Source: Fusarium oxysporum f. sp. lycopersici 4287 (lineage: Eukaryota > Ascomycota > Sordariomycetes > Hypocreales > Nectriaceae). From it: DNA of 64,000 nt. Every line of letters starts with the position of its first letter. Positions within the stretch are counted from its first letter, which is position 1. The notes below the pieces were generated by a model that saw nothing but the letters and a program-made list of their open reading frames with translations, had not been told where the DNA came from and did not search any database. The stretch covers positions 3,488,850-3,552,849 of the forward strand of contig NC_030992.1 of NCBI RefSeq assembly GCF_000149955.1, given 5' to 3'. A program made the translations under genes and the position numbers. This document shows positions 47,701 to 57,900 of the stretch, piece after piece.

Positions 47701-47915
47701 TCGTAAGCGCAAGACTCCTGGATCTTTCGTAGATTCACAACAAGCTTTCGGTGTGTTGCCGTGGTTCTCTGTGCATCACGAAAGACAGCACATACTTTGG
47801 TTCGTAGAGCGTTGTCAGGGGTATCAACTGTTTCGGCGACTGGTGAGGTACGAGACGCAGCAGAGCTTCGCGCAGCTGACGTCCTCGAAGAACGGGCGGT
47901 AGTTCTTGCAGGCAT
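44791..47915 (-). CDS. YCG1: Condensin complex subunit 3 (Ycg1/Cnd3/CAP-G), frameshifted in this assembly
   Basis: This HEAT-repeat subunit of condensin binds DNA with Brn1 and is needed for mitotic chromosome compaction. Two exons (45256-47915 and 44791-45206) give about 1024 residues once a single-base frameshift is allowed for, close to the usual length. The N-terminus is a Ser/Ala/Arg-rich tail, then CAVFRDAQRTTATHRKLVVNL, the typical CAP-G start. HEAT repeats run through most of the protein (RSTQLISHIINSLDAID, MVRSQAVLGLGRLAGNQTEG and others). The C-terminal tail is acidic (DGEDVEMTDV). In minus-strand sense a six-A run (46595-46600) shifts the frame after LLEE, so the first frame ends at 46587 while the same protein goes on as LPEVTKLAFFLER. 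The gene is essential in yeasts, so a sequence error is likeliest. Confidence 0.93.
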
Positions 47916-48203
47916 TTTTCGTCTGTCTCTTTAGTCCATTGATTGTTGTTAAGAGAGCAATGTTGATAGTTGCCCAAGGAGGTTTCGCATTGTTTGTTTA
48001 CCAGCATTCCCTTTACGGCTTAGTCGCAGCGTGGCACTGAGGGGCTTAATTGCTCCACTTTAACGGAACGACAGGTGCGGTACGTACCTCCCCAGGACTT
48101 TCCATCGATAAGACCTTATCGAACTTTTTTTTTCGCTCTGGTCGCAAGGCCATTCTATTCTACTTTATTAAATATAACCATTTTGCACAACCATACAGTA
48201 AAC
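47916..48203. promoter_or_regulatory. Short divergent promoter of YCG1 and NOP4 with palindromes
   Basis: These 288 bp separate two divergent starts. They contain the palindrome GGTACGTACC (48079-48088), an inverted pair TCGATAAG-AC-CTTATCGA (48105-48122) made of two GATA-factor-like sites, and AAC plus nine T and C at 48122-48134. All lie 70-125 nt before the NOP4 start. Confidence 0.6.
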
Positions 48204-50408
48204 ATGGGTGCTTCAAAGAACGACCGAAAGCGCCCACATACTGAGGCAGAGGAGCTCGATCCCGCTTCTTTCGAAGATCGCGACAATGGAGCAGTAAAGG
48301 CCTCCAAGAGAGCCCGAGTCGAAGAACGACGATCGCTCTTCGTTCGATCACTACCTCCCGGTGCCACGAGCGAAAGTCTTACCGATTTCTTCTCTCAGCA
48401 TTACCCAGTGAAGCACGCTACTGTTGTTGTCGACCAAAAGACCAAGGAGTCAAGAGGTTACGGTTTTGTAACATTGGCCGACGCTGAGGACGCTGCAGAG
48501 GCCAAGAAAGCTCTGAACAACCAAGATTGGAATGGACGCCGAATCCGCATTGATGTTGCTGAGCCAAGACAAAGAAACAACACCACCGGCGAATTGCCTG
48601 CTCACAAGGTTCGCAAAGAGGAGCTTCAGCGACCCCCAAAGCTCATTGTGCGCAACCTGCCTTGGAGCATTAAGACATCAGAACAATTGAGCCATCTTTT
48701 CAGAAGCTTTGGAAAAGTCAAGTTTGCCGATCTGCCTCAAGACAAGGGTAAGCTCAAAGGATTCGGTTTCGTTACCCTCAGGGGAAGACCGAACGCCGAA
48801 CGTGCGTTGGAAGCCATCAACGGCAAGGAGATTGACGGAAGAACCCTGGCTGTTGACTGGGCTGTTGACAAGGATACCTGGGAGAAGCAACAACCAGAGG
48901 AGAATGCTAAGCCTAAGAAGGCACAAAAGAAGCAAGAAGATGATGAGGAAGACGAGGATGACCAAACGTCTTCAGAGGGAAGCGATGATGAGGATGAAGA
49001 GGAGGGTGGCGCAGAGGTTAACAGAGATGATCAATTGGATGCTGATCTGAAGAACTTCTTCAAGAATCACATGGAGAACCTCGAGGATGAGGAGGATGAT
49101 GATGAAGAGGACGACGAAGATGATGAAGCTGACAAGCAGGCTGAGAAGGAGGTGCAGAGCCTGGCTCCGAAGAGGATGACAGACAACACGTCAACTGTCT
49201 TCATTCGCAACCTACCGTTTACGACCACAGATGAGCAACTCAAAGATTTCTTTGATCATTTTGGCAAGGTTCGATATGCCCGAGTGGTCATGGACAAGGT
49301 CACGGAGAAACCTGCAGGTACTGGTTTCGTCTGCTTCTACGACGTCGACGACGCCAAAAAGTGCATCAAAGGCGCTCCTCGCCCTGACCCATCTGTTGCA
49401 GCTGCCAAGAACTCTATTCTCCAAGATGAGAGTGCTGATCCTGATGGCAAGTACACACTCGACGGACGTCTTCTCCAGGTCGCACAGGCAGTCAACAAGC
49501 AAGAGGCAACCAACCTCGCTGACAGCTCCCTCGCCAAGCGTAACGAGAAGGACAAGCGCAAGCTCTTCCTACTGAACGAGGGTGTGATCGACCGAGGCTC
49601 ACCTCTATTTAACCTCCTCACACCCTCGGAAATGCAAGTGCGACAAGCCAGTGCCGCTCAACGAAAGAAGCTTGTGCAGGGTAACCCCAGTCTGCACTTG
49701 AGTCTGACTCGATTGGCTATTCGCAACATTCCCCGAAACATGGACTCCAAAGATCTTAAGGAACTTGCGCGAAAGGCTGTTGTTGAGTTTGCAAAGGAGG
49801 TCAAGGCAGGCCGCCGACAGCCGCTATCAAAGGAAGAGAATGCACGAGATGGAAAGGATGCTAAGGAGAAGGAGCATGAGCGCAAGGCGAAGGGCAAGGG
49901 TATCATTCGTCAAGCCAAGATCGTGTTCGAGAGTGGACAGGGACAAAAGATGCCAGAGAAGGATGGTGGCAAGAGTCGTGGTTATGGTTTCATCGAGTAT
50001 ACCTCACACCACTGGGCCTTGATGGGACTGCGTTATCTCAACGGTCATCAGCTCGAGAACGAAGTTGGCAAGAAGCAGAGACTGGTCGTTGAGTTCGCTA
50101 TCGAGAATGCCCAAGTTGTTCAACGACGACGTGCCAACGAGGAGAGGTCTAGACAACTCAACCCAGAGCATAACAAGGCTGCAAAGGCTGAGGGTCAGCC
50201 CAAGACAAATGCTCAGCATACCAGGGATGACAAGAAGCGCGGACGCAAGGGTGATAAGGTTCATAAGGGTGGCAAGGACAGAGGCAGCAAGCAGGCCGAG
50301 GAAGAGGGCGGCCGGAAGCCAGAATCAGATGCCGAGATGAAGCACAGATTGATTGCGCGGACCAGAGTGATGCGCAAGAAGAAGGCTCTGAGCCGGGGAA
50401 AGAAATGA
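48204..50408 (+). CDS. NOP4: Ribosome biogenesis RNA-binding protein Nop4 (RBM28-like)
   Basis: This nucleolar protein is needed for 27S pre-rRNA processing and 60S assembly. The single exon encodes 734 residues from MGASKNDRKRP; the frame is open upstream, but this ATG has the family N-terminus. Four RRMs are visible by their RNP2/RNP1 pairs: SLFVRSLP/RGYGFVTL (about 44-120), KLIVRNLP/KGFGFVTL (about 150-225), TVFIRNLP/GTGFVCF (about 330-430) and RLAIRNIP/RGYGFIEY (about 500-630, with a long insert). A strongly acidic stretch separates RRM2 from RRM3 (EDDEEDEDDQ, NLEDEEDDDEEDDED). The C-terminus is Lys/Arg-rich and ends KKKALSRGKK. It shares a 288-bp promoter region with condensin YCG1. Confidence 0.94.
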   Translation: MGASKNDRKRPHTEAEELDPASFEDRDNGAVKASKRARVEERRSLFVRSLPPGATSESLTDFFSQHYPVKHATVVVDQKTKESRGYGFVTLADAEDAAEAKKALNNQDWNGRRIRIDVAEPRQRNNTTGELPAHKVRKEELQRPPKLIVRNLPWSIKTSEQLSHLFRSFGKVKFADLPQDKGKLKGFGFVTLRGRPNAERALEAINGKEIDGRTLAVDWAVDKDTWEKQQPEENAKPKKAQKKQEDDEEDEDDQTSSEGSDDEDEEEGGAEVNRDDQLDADLKNFFKNHMENLEDEEDDDEEDDEDDEADKQAEKEVQSLAPKRMTDNTSTVFIRNLPFTTTDEQLKDFFDHFGKVRYARVVMDKVTEKPAGTGFVCFYDVDDAKKCIKGAPRPDPSVAAAKNSILQDESADPDGKYTLDGRLLQVAQAVNKQEATNLADSSLAKRNEKDKRKLFLLNEGVIDRGSPLFNLLTPSEMQVRQASAAQRKKLVQGNPSLHLSLTRLAIRNIPRNMDSKDLKELARKAVVEFAKEVKAGRRQPLSKEENARDGKDAKEKEHERKAKGKGIIRQAKIVFESGQGQKMPEKDGGKSRGYGFIEYTSHHWALMGLRYLNGHQLENEVGKKQRLVVEFAIENAQVVQRRRANEERSRQLNPEHNKAAKAEGQPKTNAQHTRDDKKRGRKGDKVHKGGKDRGSKQAEEEGGRKPESDAEMKHRLIARTRVMRKKKALSRGKK

Positions 50409-50629
50409 GTGCTAGAGTTTTGATACCTATCTACTTAAGAGTGTTTAGAACGAACTCCACGGTTAGGGGTGTATTGCGATTAGAGATCAGCCTATCGATC
50501 GATTGACTGGAAGAGCATAATGTCGAAACTTCTTTTGTCGTTGTAATATTACATTTTCCAAATCATACATCATTGAGCTGAGAGCTAATTCTACTTCAGC
50601 TCCTCCATCGCACTCTGAGTGCAAAGTCA

Positions 50630-51619
50630 TTATTTCCAGAGCCAACCAGTCTTTGCTTTTGCAGTTCCATCCACCTTGGTGCCAGACTCCTGACCATCCT
50701 TATCCTTATCCTTATCCCCGATCTGTGCATGTTCATTATCCTTTGGGGCAGGTCGAACGGTATAATGGCTGTGGCTTCCAATCTCATTGCCGTTCCCATC
50801 CAGTGTCTTGACCAACGTCTTTGTGTGCAGGTAGCCGAATCGATCTACATATTCGTCCTTAGTAACGACCTGCTTCTCATCACTTCCAGGCTTCTGCAGC
50901 TGCTTGTCTTCACTGCTAGAAGGTGCCGTAGGGTGGTCCTCGGTAATCAGCTTCATAAACGAATCCCAGGGCGATCGGTCGCTAGCAAAGGATGACTGAA
51001 TGGCAGAGAATAGTTCATCAAAGTCGTTCGGTACTCTGCGCAGGTTGCGGTGTCCATGAAGCTCTGCACGGAGATCCTCAATTTCATACTCAGCTGAATT
51101 TTCTCTTTCCCAACAACTTCTCTCTTCATTGCGTTCTTCACTACTCAGAGCATGTTCTCGCTTAGTCTCTCTCAAGGTATCGTTCTTTTCATCCTCGCCA
51201 AAAGCAGCGCGCCATACCTCTTGAGCCCTGCGGTCTAACTCTTCGTGTAGTTGGTCCCAATTATTGTTCGCAAGCGATTTCACAAGCTTGGCGGGTCCAG
51301 AGTCTTCCAAGAGACCCTGCGATCTCAACCTGTGCAGCCAAAAGTACGCAGGCTCACCATCCGGGTACATAGATCGGAGGAGTTTCCGTTGCTCATATCG
51401 GGATTTGATATCTGGTAGTTCTTTTCCTTGTGACTCAGCAAGGAGATCCTCAAAGGCGTCTTCGAATGTGAAGATGGAAGTGTCTATGTCGGAGGGTGCA
51501 TCGTTTGGTCTTGGCTGGGGCATATCGCGAAGGGCCAGCGGAGAATAAGAGGAGAAGGCAATGGAGGTCATGCTCTGTTCAGATGGCCAGGCGAAGCCAA
51601 GATCCAAAGGTCCCAGCAT
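50630..51619 (-). CDS. Uncharacterised protein
   Basis: This single-exon gene encodes 329 residues. I do not recognise a characterised family. It has no signal peptide or membrane span. The N-terminal part has an acidic helix (FTFEDAFEDLLAESQGK), then a charged, probably helical region (RYEQRKLLRSMYPDGEPAYF, QLHEELDRRAQEVWRAAFGE, CWERENSAEYEIEDLRAELH). Near the C-terminus is a compact segment, EYVDRFGYLHTKTLVKTLD, then GNGNEIGSHSHYTVRPA, which looks like a short beta unit, and the protein ends KTGWLWK. A DKDKDKDG repeat near residue 305 comes from a CTTATC-type microsatellite (about 50698-50718). Its 3' end faces that of NOP4, with 221 bp between the stops. Confidence 0.75.
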   Translation of the reverse strand: MLGPLDLGFAWPSEQSMTSIAFSSYSPLALRDMPQPRPNDAPSDIDTSIFTFEDAFEDLLAESQGKELPDIKSRYEQRKLLRSMYPDGEPAYFWLHRLRSQGLLEDSGPAKLVKSLANNNWDQLHEELDRRAQEVWRAAFGEDEKNDTLRETKREHALSSEERNEERSCWERENSAEYEIEDLRAELHGHRNLRRVPNDFDELFSAIQSSFASDRSPWDSFMKLITEDHPTAPSSSEDKQLQKPGSDEKQVVTKDEYVDRFGYLHTKTLVKTLDGNGNEIGSHSHYTVRPAPKDNEHAQIGDKDKDKDGQESGTKVDGTAKAKTGWLWK

Positions 51620-52728
51620 AGTGGATGCGTTTGTGTGTTGTGTGTAGTGAGTTGTGAGTTGTGATGCAGTTGAGACTCAATCAAGTTAGAGCCCAGTCGT
51701 TTATGTATGAAGCTCTGTTCGCAACCCGGTTTCCGTGAGGTATCAGAAACGTCGGAAGATGGCTTCGCTGAAATGCGTCTTTTAGGAGGTCATGTAGATT
51801 GAGATTCTATTAGATAGATGAACTATAGGTAGTAAGGAACTCTCAGAGAAAGTGCCAGAATTGATGCGACATTCGTTGTGATTCCAGAATTGAATTGAAT
51901 AGAGAAAACCATGTGACAATGGAAAGCTCTCGTTGCGAGTTATGACGGCAAAGTCCAACGCTAGTGGGGGTAGCGGGCAACAACGGGCATCCCCCTCCGG
52001 GAGTAAGAAAACTTGAGACTTTAGCAGAGGATGCTAAAATAAATTTGGTAAAAGCGCCGTAAGCTTGGGCTAGAACTACCTAAATATTTTTATCATCTAT
52101 GATGGAGGTCCTAAGTTTTCTTGCCTCCCCTAGGCATAGATCCAGTGGATTACAGTTGATCTTTGATTCTATTGGCCTATTTCAGCGACAAGACCCTGAG
52201 CCAGAGACTGGGCTCCGCTTTGACACCTCAGTTTCTGCTTTCTGCCTCGCCTAAAAATGCGAGATGACATTGGATCCCGGGGCTCGCCAAGGCCGTGCCA
52301 ACCGTGGACATACATCACCTAGATTACCAACTTGACTCTCGCAAGGCAAGCTTCTGTCTTGTCTTTTTGAGACATTATTCTTTTGTTTCTTGGTGAATTC
52401 TCCCTAAAAAAAAACCCATCGCCATCATCATCGACAATTCATCATCTTCTCCGTCTGCGACGGCTGGCCATGTACTGCACAACGCAGCTTGATACTGACC
52501 ATCCGCTGCCCCCATGATACTCTTAATTACTTACTACCAAACTGACACTATCGATTCTTCCACCACGACGTTGGTCACGCTTTATCCGTCCAAGCTCAGT
52601 CATCTTATTGTCCGTTCCCGGTGACCGATCCTCCGAATTTTCCAACGTTTGTCTGATTATCGCGCCTTAATTTTTGCTATCGACCGTCGCGAATTTATCC
52701 AAAACCTGTCGTGCTCCTCTCCCGCCAG
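51620..52728. promoter_or_regulatory. Divergent intergenic region: uncharacterised gene and NIPA-like gene
   Basis: About 1.1 kb lies between two divergent starts. No CDS is supported. An A run (52407-52415) lies in the probable NIPA leader. No other structure stands out. Confidence 0.45.
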
Positions 52729-54949
52729 ATGATGCGGCTGGCCAATGTCGAATCGCCATGGCCATCAATGGTGGTCGATTCTTGGGCGCAAGACGCCTCC
52801 AATAACTCCTCTCATCACGGCCATTCCGGCAAACCCGGTGACAAAATACAAGAGTGGTCCTCACTTATCGGTATCGTCACAGCCATTGTAGGCAATGTAC
52901 TTATCGCTCTTGCGCTGAATGTTCAGAGATACGCACATATTCGACTTCACAAGCAAAGGAGTAGGAACCGGAAGAGGGCGAAAGAAGCATTGAAGCGCCC
53001 CCGCCCTGGAGATCAAGGTGGCTCATACGGCACCATTGGAGGAGGTAGCGATGGAGCTGGGTATCAAAATGGTCACGGAACAATTACAGATGATGGAAAT
53101 CGCATGGACGAGAGCTGTGAAACTGATCCGCTGACCGGGTCCTTTCACTCCGAGGCATCACAGAGCACCGATAGCAAAGAGGATGATACGTCTTCATCAT
53201 ACCTCAAATCTCCGTACTGGTGGTTGGGTCAAGTTCTTATTACTCTTGGCGAGATGGGCAACTTTCTCGCATATGGCTTCGCCCCCGCTTCGATTGTCTC
53301 TCCTCTTGGAGTTGTCGCCTTGATATCGAACTGCATCATTGCGCCTGCCATGTTCCACGAGAAGTTCCGACAGCGCGATTTCTGGGGTGTAGTTATTGCT
53401 GTAGGTGGTGTTGTTACTGTTGTTCTGAGCGCAAAGCAAGAGGAGACCAAGTTGAACCCTCATGATGTATGGGACGCGATCACTACGTTGGCTTTTGAGA
53501 TCTATCTTGCCGTGACCATATTTCTTATCCTGGTCTTGATGTGGGCAAGTCCTAGGTACGGAAGACGCACGATTCTTATCGACCTGGGACTTGTTGGTTT
53601 GTTTGGTATGTGACACGGTATAGTAGCTCGCTCTGCAGACACTGACTATAGATCTAGGCGGCTACACTGCCCTTGCGACAAAAGGCGTTTCGTCGATGTT
53701 GTCTTCCACTCTTTGGCGTGCTTTTACAACTCCTGTCACTTACGTTCTCATCGTTATTCTCCTTGGGACGGCAGTCATGCAGATTCGCTACGTCAACAAG
53801 GCGCTGCAACGTTTCGATTCGACCCAGGTTATCCCAATCCAGTTTGTAATGTTTACGCTGTGTGTGATCATTGGAAGCGCTGTCCTGTACCGCGATTTCG
53901 AACGAACGAACGCTGAACAGGCGGCCAAGTTTGTTGGAGGTTGTCTCCTTACCTTCTTCGGCGTCTTTCTCATCACTAGCGGCCGTGAGCAAAGCCATGA
54001 TGACGACGAAGTCCTGTCTGAAGACGATGATTTCGAGGATACCATAGGCCTTGCAAACCAGGAAGGGAATGGCACAGCGTCCTACCAAGACGGCCAGGGG
54101 TTTTCTACCCCCAAGTCACAATCACGACGGTCCAGTCACCTGTCGGGTCTTAATTATCCTGATGCACAGAGAGCCTTGAAAGCGGCGGTTACACCACATC
54201 AGGACAACAACAATCTCCCATCAGCCAAGGCTTTGGGTTCTCAGATGTCCCCAGGCCAGGAGACTATGGCTTCTGGTTTCCCTTGGAACGATTTCGGAGG
54301 GCCGTCAACACCACCGGGAAGGGGCGTTAGGGCGTACTCTACAGACTCTGTTGCACCACCGGGGACCGCGGGCTCAGCGGCGTTTGCCTCCCACCCAACA
54401 ACACCGATGAGAGATGCCCTAGCTACTGATGGCTCGCTTCTCCCACGGCCTCAAGCTAGTCCTTCGAAGCCCGGTGGTACTGGAAGCCGATCCAGGACCT
54501 TTATCTCCCCGTCCCCTCTATCGTCAACAGTTACGGCTGTGGTCAAGGACGCCTTTCTGCGCGCGTCTGACGACCCGAGTGTGCGCCAGTCCTCGATGCG
54601 TCGTATACGTTCCACCATCCGTGCCGGGCTGTTCTTTAAAGAAGACGATGAGAATGCTGATCCCGAGAACAACTCCCGGTCGAACACGCTCCCCGCACAA
54701 TCAGCAGCGCCAGTATCAGTGGAAAATCTTCCTAGCGCCTTAGACGAGGCTGAGAGGCCTGCAGGCGAGGACGATCTGGTGCGTCGGCGGTCACGTAGTG
54801 TTAGTGATACACTAGGCGATTTTTTTGGCGTCCGGCGCAAGAAGCGCCATGATGGCTATTTCGCGAGCGACGTCGAAGATGTGACAATAGGAGGAGCTAC
54901 CCCAGGTCAAGATCGGACGGATCGTCAAGGGAATTGCCGAGAAGTATAA
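52729..54949 (+). CDS. NIPA-type (DUF803) magnesium transporter-like membrane protein
   Basis: This is a multi-pass membrane protein of the NIPA/DUF803 family, related to drug/metabolite transporters and linked in animals to magnesium transport. Two exons (52729-53605 and 53658-54949) give 722 residues, much longer than animal NIPA (about 330-360). TM1 is SLIGIVTAIVGNVLIALALN, then a polar insert of about 110 residues (Gly/Ser-rich, acidic), then WWLGQVLITLGEMGNFLAYG and FAPASIVSPLGVVALISNCI, the family signature, plus DFWGVVIAVGGVVTVVLSA. The remaining spans continue to FVGGCLLTFFGVFLITSG. The last about 260 residues are a disordered Ser/Pro-rich cytosolic tail with RRRSRSVSDTLGDFFGVRRK near the end. 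Two ATGs are adjacent at the start; the first is used. The transport substrate is inferred. Confidence 0.88.
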
Positions 54950-57900
54950 TACGAGGAGCATCTAATAATCATGTTTATGCAAACACATACACATTGCGAC
55001 CCGGCGTTGGTTAGCACATTACTCTTCTTACTGGCGCCGGAGTCATTTCGTTGTCCAGGCTTCTAGCGTTGGCGTTTGGGGTCTTAGAGTAGGGGGTGAT
55101 GAGATTAGCTCAGTTTCTGGGATAGCATATGTTTAGCAGCATTTTATTGCTTCCATGTTTAGAATCCAATGGATAATCGCTCGCCTTGCAGTTACAAGCC
55201 TGAACCGGAGCTGGACAGGGGAATTTGGTAGCCTCGGGATGATCAATGGCGGGGCCTCTCTTCTCTCCCGTCTCTTATCTTGAACCATCGTTTTGCTTGG
55301 TGTCTTTAAGCTTGAGGTTCAGTGAGTTAGCGACTGGACGCCTAGTCCTGAAACGAAACAGTCGAATGTTGCTCTTGTCGATCGTGATGGAAGATGTGAC
55401 AAGTGCCGTAATTGGCTGAAACATTAGAACTCGCTTCTCGCGTCGCATTGAAAAAAGATCATAAAACTGTGCACTGTGCTATCATGGTACCCTGCTTCAT
55501 CTTCGCTTAGGGGTCTTGAGGAGGAACGGTAGCGGAGCGAGTGCCCGAGAACAACGTATATTCAACGCATCTATGCATGTAGCCATAGCATCTATCTCAT
55601 ATGTAGGTGAGTATAGGCACTGCAGTAGGCAGGTATAATGGGTTGGTAGCTCTGGTATAGGTAGTTCGTGTAACCAGGCGTAATACAAACTGCCGGATAT
55701 TCGCCGAATGGTGTCTTGTAAGTTGCAAAAGTGTCAAACATTAAGGCCAAGCCACGAGAAGAAAAGGCCCCTTTCCCGTTTGGCCTGACAGGGGAGGTGT
55801 TGTATTCTCCGAGGCTACAAGACCCCAATTGGGATACGATCAGCTCCTGTGGCCCTGTAGGTTACTCGCAAGCTAAGCTAAGTCGTAGTGCTTCCGAGCT
55901 TGTGAACCATGAGCGTTGGGCTCCGGTGCCAGGAGGGAGCAGAAGAGCGAGGGGATAGCATGTGTCTGTCTCCAACGTCTTGCGCAACCTCGGAATTGAG
56001 TTTGTTAGCGAATGGTTAGCTGTCTGATGTCTGTCTGCAAGGAGCTCTAAATTGGGACTGGGGCATATCCGCCATACTGTACTTGCTATGTACATACAGG
56101 CATTCATGGATGGGACTGGGAGACCCAAGAGACTGATTGTTCATTTACCGACAGGTAGGTAGCTCTGATGCCATGCAGCATAGACAGTTAGACTGGCCTG
56201 TTTTCAAGGCCCAGATCCCATTATCTTGGACTTGGAGGACCAGGGAAGTAAATGAGATCCCTGTCCTTGAATTTTTGGGACGTGGCACTTTGAGTTCAGG
56301 AACAGACAGGTACAGACAGACTAACTGTTAGCAAAGTTACTAGAGATTGAGCTGCTGGGTACAGGGCCTGAGTATCAGTAGCCAGAGTTGACAAGATCGT
56401 CTTCCTTGCAGAATTGGCTTGCAAAAATGCATTGCCAAGATAATGTGACAGCTCCTTTCAAGTGCGGCAATTGAATCGGCCACCATGAGATGCAGTAAAG
56501 ACACTGAAGAAGCCTAGGGAAGAAACAGATGAGGCCGATAGACCCAGCGACGGAAGACGAGAATTGATTCCGCGGCGCTAAACCTCCAACAACCAACAAC
56601 CGACAGGCCTCTTTAGCGGCGGGAAGGAAGGGCCAGAGGGCCGAGGAGACGACGGGCAGGCCAGGAATAACAGAACTCTCCAGTGAATCCTCCACTGAAT
56701 ATCAATGCCTAGACCTGGAATGCAAGGGTCGAGAGGCTCAACATCCGACCAACTCTCATGAAAAGAACTGGGTAATCGGTTTCGGGTGGGTGAGTGAGCT
56801 TGGGTTCCCGATCCCCGCAAAGAGATCGGTAATAATACAGTCTGTCTACCTAGTCGCTATTCCCTACCGTAGGCGGAGGCTGGAGAGATGTCACACTGTA
56901 TCAAGGTTTGCCGATGAAGGGTTGATGCTTGTTTCCCTTGAGGTCCTCTGTATCCGTACCTACATATTGTATTGTTCCACAGTTCTGCATGTTGTATCCG
57001 CTTCCGCGTACACCGGGTCGTGTTCTGTCGTATCGATATCCATAGTACGAACCCTAATAACATCCCTCAGAAGGGGAAAAAAAAAAAAAAAAAGTCAATG
57101 AGCCGCCCTTACCTATGTCCAAATGTTTGACTGCGTCTTCAGCTGCAAGGACCGAGGATTCACACACAGGCATGCGCATGGTCAACAGAGATAGTCACAC
57201 CGACTTATTATAGAGTCCGGGGGTTGCATGAATTTCGACGTCGTACATTCCGTGGTCGCATATGTACAGCAGCTAAGTTGACTTTGTGTCTGTCTGTCTA
57301 GCCGTTGTAAGTGTAGGTGTTGACTGTTGGCTCTGAGAGAATGGATGAATTCGGCCCTTGGAACTGCAACATGCGCATACCCGCGCTGATGTACCGTATG
57401 CTCGTGTGCGGTACAGCAGAGTCCAGCCAGTCTGTACAGCATTCATCTCGAACCCAGGCTTGAGCCCAAGTCTGTGGGTGGCCGTTGTAAACGGGCAAGG
57501 GAGGGTATCCGCAGTTCTCAGTGGTTTGGTTGGTTCAGTAAAGGTTGTCACAAGGGCTTCCGATGCCGTAAAAAGGCACCGCGCGCGAGCTTCCGCAGGG
57601 CAGAACAGGGCAAGGGTCGGGTGTAAGACTGCAAGTGATGAAGGCGTCGTAGGCGGCCCATCGCGGCCCTTTCTGCGCCGATTGGCTGCTTTACTGATTG
57701 ACAGGTGTAGCACAGTCAGCAAGCCAAGCAAGCAAGCATTTCCTCTTTGGACAATGAAGCAATACTTGTTCAAAAGCAAAGACCATATGTATGTAGTATT
57801 CAGGATGGACTGTTAATATGGGAACCCTCAGCATCAGGAGATTCAAGAGCATAAGCAAGATGTTGTGTTACTGCATCAGGTAGGTATCTCCATCAACAAC

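Noticed and set aside
57273..57779. 168-codon minus-strand open frame in the large intergenic region
   Set aside because: Low-complexity composition, no domain, no neighbouring exons and an equally long frame on the other strand; it looks like chance.
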